Shown piece by piece: positions 10,596 to 18,246 of a stretch of 31,113 nucleotides of DNA. Origin of the DNA: Fonticula-like sp. SCN 57-25 (taxonomy: Eukaryota; Nucleariida; Rotosphaerida). The notes below the pieces were generated by a model that saw only the letters and a program-made list of their open reading frames with translations, searched no databases and was not told the origin of the DNA. A program made the position numbers and the translations under genes. The stretch spans positions 1 through 31,113 of the forward strand of contig MEDX01000046.1 of the NCBI GenBank assembly GCA_001724245.1, given 5' to 3'. How positions within the stretch are numbered: position 1 is the stretch's first letter; every line of letters starts with the position of its first letter.

Positions 10596-11875
10596 ATGGG
10601 GAACGCCGCGGCGAAACAGGCGGACGAGAACACGCAGGTCGATGGCGGGTTCCTCTTTCCCACGGGGACCGTCTACGCCAAGACGGATTGCGATCTGCGC
10701 ATCGTCAAGAGGGTGCGTCCCGCGTGCCCTGCTCGTTTGTGTTGGCTCAACTTTTGTGCAGCTGATTCTGGACCGGAAGATGGCGCCGTTCTATGTGGGT
10801 TTGGAGGACGAAAAGGCGCAGGACGCCGTCGAATGCCCCATATGTTTTCAGGTACCTCCACGATTATCCGAGCTGATTATAAAAGTGGCACTCACGCGCG
10901 CCTCGCAGACAATGCCACCCAATATTAATATGACGCGGTGCTGCTGGCAACCCATGTGCACCGAGTGCTTTCTTCAAATCCGGCATCCGCCATCGAACGG
11001 CCCCGCCGTGTACGTTGCCTTCAAACTTTGCTGCCTTTGTGTCTTACACCCCCTTGCGCAGGTGCCCGTTCTGTGTTGAGCCCGAGTTTGGTGTAACATA
11101 CAAGCCGCCGGCTGCCCTGCCGGCATCGCCCACCAGCGCGACCGAGAGCGGCGAGCACATACGTGCAAAGTCTGTTCCGCACACGTCGCCGTTGGTGGTC
11201 ACTGTCGGTGCGACGCTGCCGCGCCGCTCACACTCGTTACTGACTCAAGTTAATGCGTAGACCAAGTGCGCCCGAATGTCCGCCGCACCATGTCGGTCAC
11301 TGCGCGCGCAGCAGAGCTTGTCCGGCGCACAACGGTGACGACCACCGCGCGAATCGGGACGCGCACTTCTGGAGAGCGGCGCGTCGAACAAGGGTACGAG
11401 CACTTGTTCACTTTACAATGCACCTGCTTTGATAGAGAGTCAATTGGCTTATGTAATACCTAAACTAGGCGCCCGACGCGAGCGAGCAGCACGGTGAGCG
11501 CGGCCGCTCGAAGCATGCCAAATTCGGCGCCGCAGCTGCAAATGGCGTCGAGCTATCACGCAGAGACGCATCGGGCGATTTTCGGGCAACTTTTGTGTAC
11601 TCATTTGCCTTTTTTGCCTTGAAAGTGCCCTTTTAACATTTGTTTAATATGCAGCAGCGTCGCGAGATGTCGCAGAAGAGCTGGATCAGATGCTTCTCAT
11701 GGAAGCCATTCGGCAGTCACTTGCCGAATCAAATGGCGGCAATGCTGCTCAGGGGATAGTAGTCGAGAGTGACAGCGATAGCGACAGCTCGTTGTACTCG
11801 CTATCGTCGTCGTCAGTGTCGTCGGTGTCGTCAAGGGCGGTGTCGGTCTTTGCGAGCGACGATGGGGGAGATTGA
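10596..11875 (+). CDS. SIP5: SIP5-type RING-finger protein, 7 exons
   Basis: Exons 10596..10712, 10762..10851, 10909..11009, 11062..11207, 11261..11393, 11469..11596 and 11655..11875 keep phase throughout and give 311 aa. Recognisable family blocks are LDRKMAPFYVGLEDEKA, then ECPICFQTMPPNINM with RCCWQPMCTECFLQIRHPP, then CPFCVEPEFGVTYKPP, then VVTVDQVRPNV across intron 4, and finally LDQMLLMEAIRQSLAE. In yeast, Sip5 interacts with Snf1 kinase and the Reg1-Glc7 phosphatase; the function here is by family only. The cysteine pattern is RING-like, so E3 activity is possible. The N-terminus MGNAAAKQ fits an N-myristoylation site. The tail is serine/aspartate-rich. Several introns fall inside the RING. 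Typical branch motifs occur (TACTGAC in intron 4, TTTAAC in intron 6). Confidence 0.88.
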
Positions 11876-12707
11876 CGGCCAGAGCATGATTGAGGTGCAT
11901 TGGGGGCGAATGCAGTCAAGTAATGTAATGGATATTATGTGTTTAGTTGAATATTTATATAATTAGCGCTTTGTATTGTTTGCTCTTTTAATAGAAGTTA
12001 TCTTATTACCTGAAGAAGATGGAAATTTGTTAATGCAAGATTGTATGCATGGCTTTATTATTACTCTTCTCAAGTGGTACTGCACTTCAAGTAACAATAT
12101 TATGTGTCATTCAGTTTAAATACGGCACAGAAACCATACTGCGCTGCATAGCAGATTGGAATCAGACGGAATCAGACGGTTTTATTTTTCGTTCTGGCAT
12201 GTCAGAGAACTCAAATTAAAAGGCGCCCAGCTTCCCCTGTAGAAAAAGCACTACAGTATGCTTGTTCTGTTTATGTGTGTCAAATGAGAAAATTATAGCT
12301 TTGAAAAACGGTTTTTTCCTATTGAATTTTTGTGTTTTACTAACATTATCGGGATGCATTACAATCAATGCAACTGGAACCAACCAAAAATCGAAACATC
12401 AGAAACCGAGTTTTAAAAGATGAAATATTCACAATTTGACAGCATAGATAGACAAACGATGATGTAAATAGCCTAGAAATAAAGATCCCATTCTCATTGG
12501 AAGTGTATTGATTGAGAAAAATATAAAAACACACGAAAAAACGCAAAAAATCGCCGCACTGCCCCTCAAGTATTGATATTTTTTGGACACCATTTTTGTG
12601 CATACAAACGATGTAATTTCGTCAAAAATAACTCAACAATAGTACAGTATGTATGCTCTGCGTTCAAATACAGTATTATTAAAAGATGCATGGTCAATGA
12701 AAATACA
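11876..12707. other. AT-rich intergenic region between convergent SIP5 and UPF3
   Basis: This 832-nt stretch is much more AT-rich than the genes and contains no open frame with domain similarity. It has a 10-bp direct repeat (GGAATCAGAC twice, 12158..12177) and several A/T runs. SIP5 and UPF3 converge here, so both 3' UTRs fall in it. The length is unusual for this compact window; a small non-coding RNA or a lost gene cannot be excluded, but I recognise no tRNA, 5S, U6 or clear snoRNA motif. Confidence 0.5.
12158..12177 (+). repeat. Short tandem repeat, 2 x 10 bp
   Basis: GGAATCAGAC is repeated twice, followed by GG. The copies are directly adjacent and perfect. They sit in the AT-rich gap after SIP5. 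No function is evident. Confidence 0.6.
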
Positions 12708-14285
12708 TCAAGAATCTACAGGGCTGACATTGGCTTTCGCGCCTTGCCCGCCGCGCCCTCTCCCCGCTCCACCCGCGGGTTTTCCTCTCCCCGGCGATGC
12801 CTGCGCCGGCGCCTCCGCGGGCGGTGCCGCCGGGCGCTGCAGCATTTTAATCTTTGGCCTTGGCTCTTCGCTCGGTGCGCTCGCTGCGGCCGGCGCAGCT
12901 GCTTTACTTGGCGCTGGCGCTGTCGTTGTCGCCGCCGCCGCCGCCGGCGCTGAGCTTGATGACGCGCCGCCGCCGGGCAGAGCAGGCCACGACGCCATTT
13001 CGTCGCTTTCCGCCTTTGACTTTTTCTTCTCCTTCTTTGGCTGGGGCGCCGTTTTCGGCTTGTCCCCCGAGGCGACCTTGCGCACGGTCCGCCGTACTTC
13101 CACCCGCCGGAGCGACCGCCCTTCGCCGCGGCGCAGCTTGCGGAGCGACTCGACGAGCGGCGTCGTTTTGGGTGAGCTGCTCTTGCTCGCTGTTCGGGGC
13201 GTGTGTCAGCACGGAAACAGAAAGGCGCGAGTGCGCGTACAGATAGAGTCGTCGCGGTGGCTCACGGCGTCGGCGTCGGCCGCCTTGAGGAATTCAATGT
13301 AGTTCGGGTCGGTTTCAAAGGTGTTGCTCTTGACGTCGGGGCGCGCCGCGACGCGCGGGATGCGCTGATTCAGAGAGTATTCTACTTGGGCGATGTACTC
13401 GATGCCTACGACACTGGTGATCAGAATAAAATATGTTTACCATGCACAACGAACCGGTGGCGTCGACAAAGCGGTGGCCATGGTAGCTCTTGTGGAACTG
13501 AATGAGTTGCTCTGGCATTTTGAAATTGATGTGGGCGCGCGAGTGAATAAAGTCGACCGACTTTGAGCTGGGTATCAACACCGTTAGGCTCTGCTCTTCA
13601 AAGGTGTTAAAAAAAGCCAAAGAACGCACCTCACGTGGCCAGGGTAGTATGCAAAGTAGTTGTGCTGGCCTTCGATATCGCCGAGCGAGGTGCGGAAATC
13701 TGATTCTGAAAGAAGCGGCGGCAAGTGGCGGACGACCACTTTGGTCCTCGGCTTTGGCGCTTTTACTTTATCTGCTGCTGGCTTGTCCTGCTTCTTGTCG
13801 GCGGCAACTGGCGCGCGGGGCTGGTTTTGCTGCTGCGTTTGCTTGGGCGCCTGCGTGCGCTGCTGCTGCTGCTGCTGCCCACGCTGCTGTTGCCCGCCTT
13901 GTTTCGGGGGGTTCTGCTGCTGCTTGGGCTGTTGCGGCTGCTGTTGCTTCTGCTGCTGCTGCTGCTTCGGCTGCGCGTCACCCGCATTCGCACCTTGCTG
14001 CTGTTGTGGCTGCCGTGGTTGCTGCTGCTGCTGCTTCTGAGGTTTGGGCTGCTGCTGCGGCTGTTTGCGTGCTTGATCTTGCTTGCCGCCTTGCTGCTGC
14101 TGAGGCGGCGGCGCCGTGGAGGATGAGGCAGCTGCCGGTGCAGAAACGTCCCCTGCATTATGCCCTCCCCGACGACCGCGACCGGCTCCTCCTCTCCCGC
14201 GTCCACGCGACGCGGTCGGCGTCGTCCCGGCCGGCGTCGTCCCTGCCGGAGGCGCTGGCGATGCTGCAGGCTCCATGTCGCTCAT
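12708..14285 (-). CDS. UPF3: Nonsense-mediated decay factor UPF3 with glutamine-rich N-terminus
   Basis: Exons 13630..14285, 13455..13588, 13241..13405 and 12708..13189 give 478 aa. The Smg4/UPF3 RRM-like domain spans about residues 180-305: KVVVRHLPPLLSESDF, YFAYYPGHV, then FIHSRAHINFKMPEQL, and GHRFVDATGIEYIAQVEY across intron 2. UPF3 bridges UPF2 and the exon junction complex or ribosome in nonsense-mediated mRNA decay. Residues about 60-152 are very glutamine-rich. An RG-rich box lies near residues 27-42 (RGRGRGGAGRGRRGG) and another near the C-terminus (GRGKPAGGAGRGRGGQG), with an alanine-rich segment before it. The start was chosen at ATG 14285 (14276 also possible), because the divergent BUD16 begins at 14345 and longer open frame upstream lacks an ATG compatible with that. 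The UPF3 domain is clear; the flanks are unusual. Confidence 0.88.
13800..14105 (-). repeat. CAG/CAA-rich low-complexity tract encoding polyglutamine
   Basis: On the plus strand this reads as repeated ctg/ttg units. On the UPF3 strand it encodes runs of Gln broken by Pro, Lys and Arg. CAG triplets are mixed with CAA and other codons, so it is an impure trinucleotide repeat and probably variable in length between strains. Long leucine or cysteine open frames on the other strands here are shadows of it. Confidence 0.85.
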
Positions 14286-14344
14286 GCCAACTGGCAAACT
14301 GGCCGCAGTTTGCAATCGATCACAACCGTGACGAGCGGAGGACG
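14286..14344. promoter_or_regulatory. 59-bp bidirectional spacer between UPF3 and BUD16
   Basis: Only 59 nt separate the two divergent start codons. Both core promoters must therefore overlap each other or the 5' coding ends. No TATA box or other clear motif is seen. Confidence 0.55.
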
Positions 14345-15223
14345 ATGTCGCCGCCTCGGGAGTTGCGGGTCCTGTCGCTACAGTCGCATGTGGTGTACGG
14401 CTATGTGGGGAACAAGTCTGCGACGTTTCCAATGCAGCTTCATGGTTTGGAAGTAGATCCCTTGAATACGGTGCAGTTTTCAACGCATAGCGGGTATCCG
14501 GTCGTGCGCGGTCAGCGGATGGACGGCGAGCAGCTCGACACGCTGATCGAGGGCCTAGAGGCCAATGGTATCCTCGAAAAGTATACACACGTAATTACAG
14601 GATATATTGGCTCGGTGTCCCTTGTCCGTACGCTTGCGCGCGTTGTGCGCGATCTCAAGCGGAGAAACCCCGATCTCATGTATGTCTGCGACCCTGTCAT
14701 GGGTGACGAGGGCAAGCTGTACGTCCCACAAGAAATGGTGCCCGCCTTTCGGGACGAGATTGTTCCTCTGGCGGACGTTCTTACGCCGAATCAATTTGAG
14801 CTTGAGCAGCTGACTGGCAAAGCGATCCTGAGCGAAGCCGACGCGATCGCCGCAATCGACTTTGCCCATTCGCAACTTGGCGTCAAGTCGATCCTTGTAA
14901 CAAGTACCGAGTACGATAGCAGTGAAATATTCGTGATAGGAAGCACAAAGGGAGGCGAGTTGTTTAGCATTGCCGTGCCGCGTCTCTCGACGCCGTTTTC
15001 GGGAGCGGGCGACTTGTGCACGGCTCTCACGTTAGTGTGGCACACTGTGCACAAGGAGCCGCTGATCAGCGCTGCCGAAAAGGTGGTGGCCACTATCCAG
15101 GCTGTGCTGGCGCGTACGATGCGCGCCGGCCAGGAGGAGCTCTGCCTCATCCAGTCAAAGACGGACCTTGAGCAGCCCGTCGTCACCATTCGCGCGCGAA
15201 TTATAGACCGCCCTGTCGTGTAG
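14345..15223 (+). CDS. BUD16: Pyridoxal kinase (BUD16/PdxK family)
   Basis: 292 aa in one exon. It phosphorylates pyridoxal, pyridoxine and pyridoxamine with ATP in cytosolic vitamin B6 salvage. Motifs are in family order: LSLQSHVVYGYVGNKSATFP at the N-terminus, FSTHSGYP (substrate site), CDPVMGDEGKLYVP, LTPNQFELEQLTG, and FSGAGDLCTAL, which holds the ribokinase-fold catalytic Asp and anion hole. The length is typical for the family (about 280-320 aa). The ATG at 14345 directly precedes the first conserved strand. The frame stays open far upstream (to 13604), but that is antisense to the UPF3 glutamine tract and is not coding. The product supplies PLP, the cofactor of the aspartate aminotransferase encoded later in the window; that link is metabolic only. 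Confidence 0.95.
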   Translation: MSPPRELRVLSLQSHVVYGYVGNKSATFPMQLHGLEVDPLNTVQFSTHSGYPVVRGQRMDGEQLDTLIEGLEANGILEKYTHVITGYIGSVSLVRTLARVVRDLKRRNPDLMYVCDPVMGDEGKLYVPQEMVPAFRDEIVPLADVLTPNQFELEQLTGKAILSEADAIAAIDFAHSQLGVKSILVTSTEYDSSEIFVIGSTKGGELFSIAVPRLSTPFSGAGDLCTALTLVWHTVHKEPLISAAEKVVATIQAVLARTMRAGQEELCLIQSKTDLEQPVVTIRARIIDRPVV

Positions 15224-15376
15224 TAATTGTTCCCATATTTTTTTGAATAAAAGTGCATATATGATACCAACGCGGAAATTCAGACTTGCCATACAGCAAT
15301 CATTGTTTATTATAGAGACATTAGTGAGGAGAATACGAGAATAGCAGGCCCGTCGTCGTCCATTGCAGTACAAGAT
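15224..15376. terminator. Convergent 3' spacer between BUD16 and SAM50
   Basis: The 153 nt between the two stop codons contain GAATAAAA at 15244..15251 on the plus strand, a likely AATAAA polyadenylation signal for BUD16 shortly after its stop. No gene is visible. Confidence 0.5.
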
Positions 15377-16795
15377 CTAGTTGAAGCTGATGCCAAAACC
15401 GAGCTGCCATGGCTGGACAGTAGCGCCCGACGCACGCAGCGGCACGCTGTAGTTGAACTCGAGCCTGATCTGGTTGGCAAATATGTACGCGACGCCTGCG
15501 CCGGCGGTTGCCGTACACGAGCGCCACAGGTCAGTGGGCGCCGTGGCAATGTCGCGGCGGTTGATGAGGCTGCCAGCCGTCGCAAAGAGGTGCAGCCGCA
15601 GCGAAGGGTTATTCATAATGGCAGGGTAGTACACCGGGACGTGCACATGCAAGCCAGTGGTCATGTATGTGTCGCCGCCGAGGGCGTCGTGCGTCTGTGA
15701 GTGCGGGATCATTGTGTCGGCGACGATGGCGGGAAGCGCGGCAGCAAGGTCGGGCGCGTCGCTCATGCGGGCGGCCGACGGGCCGAGGCCTCGCGTCAGC
15801 GTCCCCCGGACGCTCTGCGGCCCGCCCAGGAAGAACCGGTCGATGAGGCGGATCGGCTTGTCCTCCAGCGGCATCAACACGCCGCCTCCCACAGAGAGGG
15901 TTGACGAGATGCCGTACAAGAGCGGCAGAGAATAGCGCGCTTCCAGCTGCGTCGACGCAAACTCGACGTTACCGCCGAGTCCGGCAACTTCCGTCGTCGA
16001 GCAGACGCGCCCGCCCTCCGTGGGCATCAGCAGCGAGTCCTCCGAGCTGCTGTCGTACTGGTACCGCAGCGCCGACTTGAGCGAGTGGCCTGCCTGCTCG
16101 CGAACCGCCATCGACGCGGACGGCGTCATCTCGCCAATCACGCGCCAAACCGCCTCGTAAATGAAGCGGTGCGGCCCGCGCTGGTACAGCGCACGGCCGC
16201 CACGCAGAAATTCCTTGTGGGACGCGGTGACAGAGTTGTCATTGGAGTTTTGAAAGGCCGACAAGCGGAACGACGACCGAACGCCACCCAGCGACGTAAA
16301 GATCGGCTTAATAAACTCTACCTGCAGCGTGCCGCGCGACTTGACACCGGCGGATCCCGTGCACTCTACCTGCTCGCCGCGGCCGAGCACGTTGCGCAGG
16401 GCCACGGTCGTGTTCGCAGAAAGATCGCCGTTGCCCATCTGCGCTCCCGTCTTGGCGCGCAGCATCGACTTTTCCTTGGTAAACATCGTCAGCTCGACAT
16501 CATTCGTGGTTCCCTCGGTGTCGAGCTCCGTGTGAATGGCAGAGAATATATCGAGTTGCTGAAGCTCGTCCATCACCTGAGCAAGACGAAGGTGCACCTC
16601 GCCGAGGGTCTAGCGCGGCGATTAGGATCGCGAATCAGCAAGCGTCAAGCGCACCGATGCACTCATGACCGGCTTTAGCATCCGCCTGACAAAGTCAGGG
16701 TCCGTCCTCTCAAGTCCATATACCTTTAGCCGCGCAATGCGCATCGGCGCATCGTCCAGGCTCACCTGAACCGCCTCCATGTCGGGCGCCGACAT
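15377..16795 (-). CDS. SAM50: Mitochondrial sorting and assembly machinery protein SAM50/Tob55
   Basis: Exons 16655..16795 and 15377..16609 give 457 aa, normal for the family (about 450-480). It is the Omp85-type barrel that inserts beta-barrel proteins into the mitochondrial outer membrane. The N-terminus carries one POTRA domain (MRIARLKVYGLERTDPDFV, with VMDELQQLDIFSAIH after the intron). The barrel carries the conserved L6-loop motif RFFLGGPQSVRGT near residue 295. The C-terminus ends in a beta-signal (PWQLGFGISFN). The 45-nt intron has GTGCGC donor, CCTAAT-like branch and CTAG acceptor and joins the POTRA halves in phase 0. Its start codon lies 47 nt from the initiator tRNA gene on the other strand. 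Confidence 0.94.
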
Positions 16796-16842
16796 TTCAA
16801 CAAAGATATATAATGCATTGTTTTAACTTATTTGGTATCGAA

Positions 16843-16914
16843 AGCGGCGTGGCGCAGAGGAAGCGTGCAGGGCCCATAACCCTGAGGTCGAAGGATCGAA
16901 ACCTTCCGCCGCTA
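16843..16914 (+). tRNA. Initiator tRNA-Met (CAT anticodon)
   Basis: 72 nt fold into a full cloverleaf. The acceptor stem AGCGGCG pairs with CGCCGCT over all seven positions, with discriminator A. Initiator hallmarks are the A1:U72 pair, the three G:C pairs flanking the anticodon loop (GGG/CCC around CCCATAA), and ATCGAAAC in the T-loop in place of TTCGA. The D-arm GGCGCAGAGGAAGCG closely resembles known eukaryotic initiators. There is no intron and no encoded CCA. The internal A and B boxes are the Pol III promoter. It lies in the gap between SAM50 and MRI1. Confidence 0.97.
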
Positions 16915-16919
16915 CTCAT

Positions 16920-16936
16920 ATTTTTGCACTTTTTTT
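16920..16936 (+). terminator. Pol III terminator of the initiator tRNA
   Basis: A run of five T (16921..16925) followed by a run of eight T (16929..16936) begins 6 nt after the tRNA. This fits RNA polymerase III termination. The MRI1 start codon is only about 40 nt farther on. Confidence 0.8.
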
Positions 16937-16976
16937 GATCATTCGCGGTGGTTTTGCCGCCATTTTTTTTTTAGCC

Positions 16977-18095
16977 ATGTCAACGACCGCCATGGGGCCG
17001 TTTGTGTACGAGGGCGGCAAGCTCATGGTCTTGAACCAGCTCTTGCTGCCGCACCAGTCTGTGCACGAGCACGTTGACACGATTGAAGATGGGTGGGCGC
17101 AGATTCGCGAGATGAAGGTTCGCGGCGCGCCTGCCATTGCTATGGTGGCCGCGTTGGCGGTGGCTGTCCACGTGCGCAAGCCTGCGGTGCAGTCGGCGCA
17201 CTCTTCTGCGGTGGCCATGTCGGCGGAGATTGACCGCGCGTGGGAGGTGCTCAAGACGAGCCGCCCGACGGCGGTGAACCTTTTTGAGGCGGCGGCTCGC
17301 CTGACTGCTCTTACGCGTGCTGCTGTCCCGACGGCAGCTGGTGGCGCCGCGCTCGCCGAGGTGTACGTCGCTGCCGCCGAGGCGATGCTGGCGGCTGACG
17401 TGAAGGACAACCGCGCGATTGGTTCGTTTGGCGCGGACTTTCTTGCCGGCGCTGTCGGCGAGGCGAGGCGCGGCGCCCTTCGCGTGCTGACGCACTGCAA
17501 CACTGGCGCGCTCGCGACGGCCGGGTACGGCACGGCCCTTGGCGTCATCAGGCAGCTCCACGAGAGGGGCGTCCTGGAGCACGTGTACTGCACCGAGACG
17601 CGCCCCTACAACCAGGGAAGCCGTCTGACTGCGTACGAGCTGGTGGCGGAAAAGATCCCCGCCACGCTCGTCACCGACTCGATGGTGGCCGCGCTCATGG
17701 CCCAGGGGAGCGTCGACGCGGTCATTGTCGGCGCCGACCGTGTCGCTGCTAACGGCGACACCGCAAACAAGGTCGGAACGTACCAGCTCGCAGTGGTGGC
17801 GGCGTTCCACAACGTCCCTTTCTTGGTGGCGGCCCCGTACACGTCGGTGGACCTGAGCCTCGCCTCGGGTGCACAGATTGAGATTGAGCAGCGCCCGGCC
17901 AGCGAGGTCACCGAGACGCGCGGCGTGCTCAAGGGGACTCTCGAGCACGCCACCGTCAGCGTGGCTGCCCCGGGCATCGGCGTGTGGAACCCCGGGTTCG
18001 ACGTCACCCCCGCCCGCATCATCACAGCCGTCATTACCGAGCGGGGATTCGTCCGCCGGTCCGACGACGGCACTATTAACATGTCCTCCATCTAA
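16977..18095 (+). CDS. MRI1: Methylthioribose-1-phosphate isomerase
   Basis: 372 aa in one exon. It converts 5-methylthioribose-1-phosphate to methylthioribulose-1-phosphate in the methionine salvage pathway, in the cytosol. It has the eIF2B-like isomerase fold with family motifs EMKVRGAPAIAMVAAL, LTHCNTGALATAGYGTA with catalytic Cys174, CTETRPYNQGSRLTAYEL, and VDAVIVGADRVAANGDTANK with catalytic Asp254, then PFLVAAPYTSVD and EQRPASEVTE. The start ATG at 16977 is the first possible one after the tRNA terminator; the open frame upstream has no ATG. The length is near the family norm. A long antisense open frame (16980..18137) is a codon-bias shadow. Confidence 0.96.
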   Translation: MSTTAMGPFVYEGGKLMVLNQLLLPHQSVHEHVDTIEDGWAQIREMKVRGAPAIAMVAALAVAVHVRKPAVQSAHSSAVAMSAEIDRAWEVLKTSRPTAVNLFEAAARLTALTRAAVPTAAGGAALAEVYVAAAEAMLAADVKDNRAIGSFGADFLAGAVGEARRGALRVLTHCNTGALATAGYGTALGVIRQLHERGVLEHVYCTETRPYNQGSRLTAYELVAEKIPATLVTDSMVAALMAQGSVDAVIVGADRVAANGDTANKVGTYQLAVVAAFHNVPFLVAAPYTSVDLSLASGAQIEIEQRPASEVTETRGVLKGTLEHATVSVAAPGIGVWNPGFDVTPARIITAVITERGFVRRSDDGTINMSSI

Positions 18096-18246
18096 GCATT
18101 GTATCAACACATAATTTTGCCAATAGAATTTGCTCATTATATATCAATCTTTCCTCGTTTTAGTGCAAAGAATGTGGAAATCTGGTGTTATCAGGAAAAT
18201 AGACCATAGGTAGATTGCAATTTATTATAGTTATGAGAATTCCTGC
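18096..18246. terminator. Convergent 3' spacer between MRI1 and SRP72
   Basis: An AT-rich 151-nt spacer separates the two stop codons. It probably holds both polyadenylation sites (for example AATAGAATTTG near 18122). No gene is seen. Confidence 0.5.

Noticed and set aside
12440-12530. Box C-like ATGATGT suggesting a C/D snoRNA
   Set aside because: I found no box D at a fitting distance and no terminal stem.
13860-14110. Cysteine- or leucine-rich peptides on the plus strand
   Set aside because: They are translations of the CTG side of the UPF3 CAG repeat in other frames.
13604-15223. A 539-codon plus-strand frame containing BUD16
   Set aside because: Only the part from ATG 14345 matches pyridoxal kinase. 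The rest is antisense to the UPF3 glutamine-rich exon and gives leucine/alanine low complexity.
16980-18137. Long minus-strand open frame opposite MRI1
   Set aside because: It mirrors the GC-rich codon pattern of MRI1, is Arg/His-rich and has no domain.
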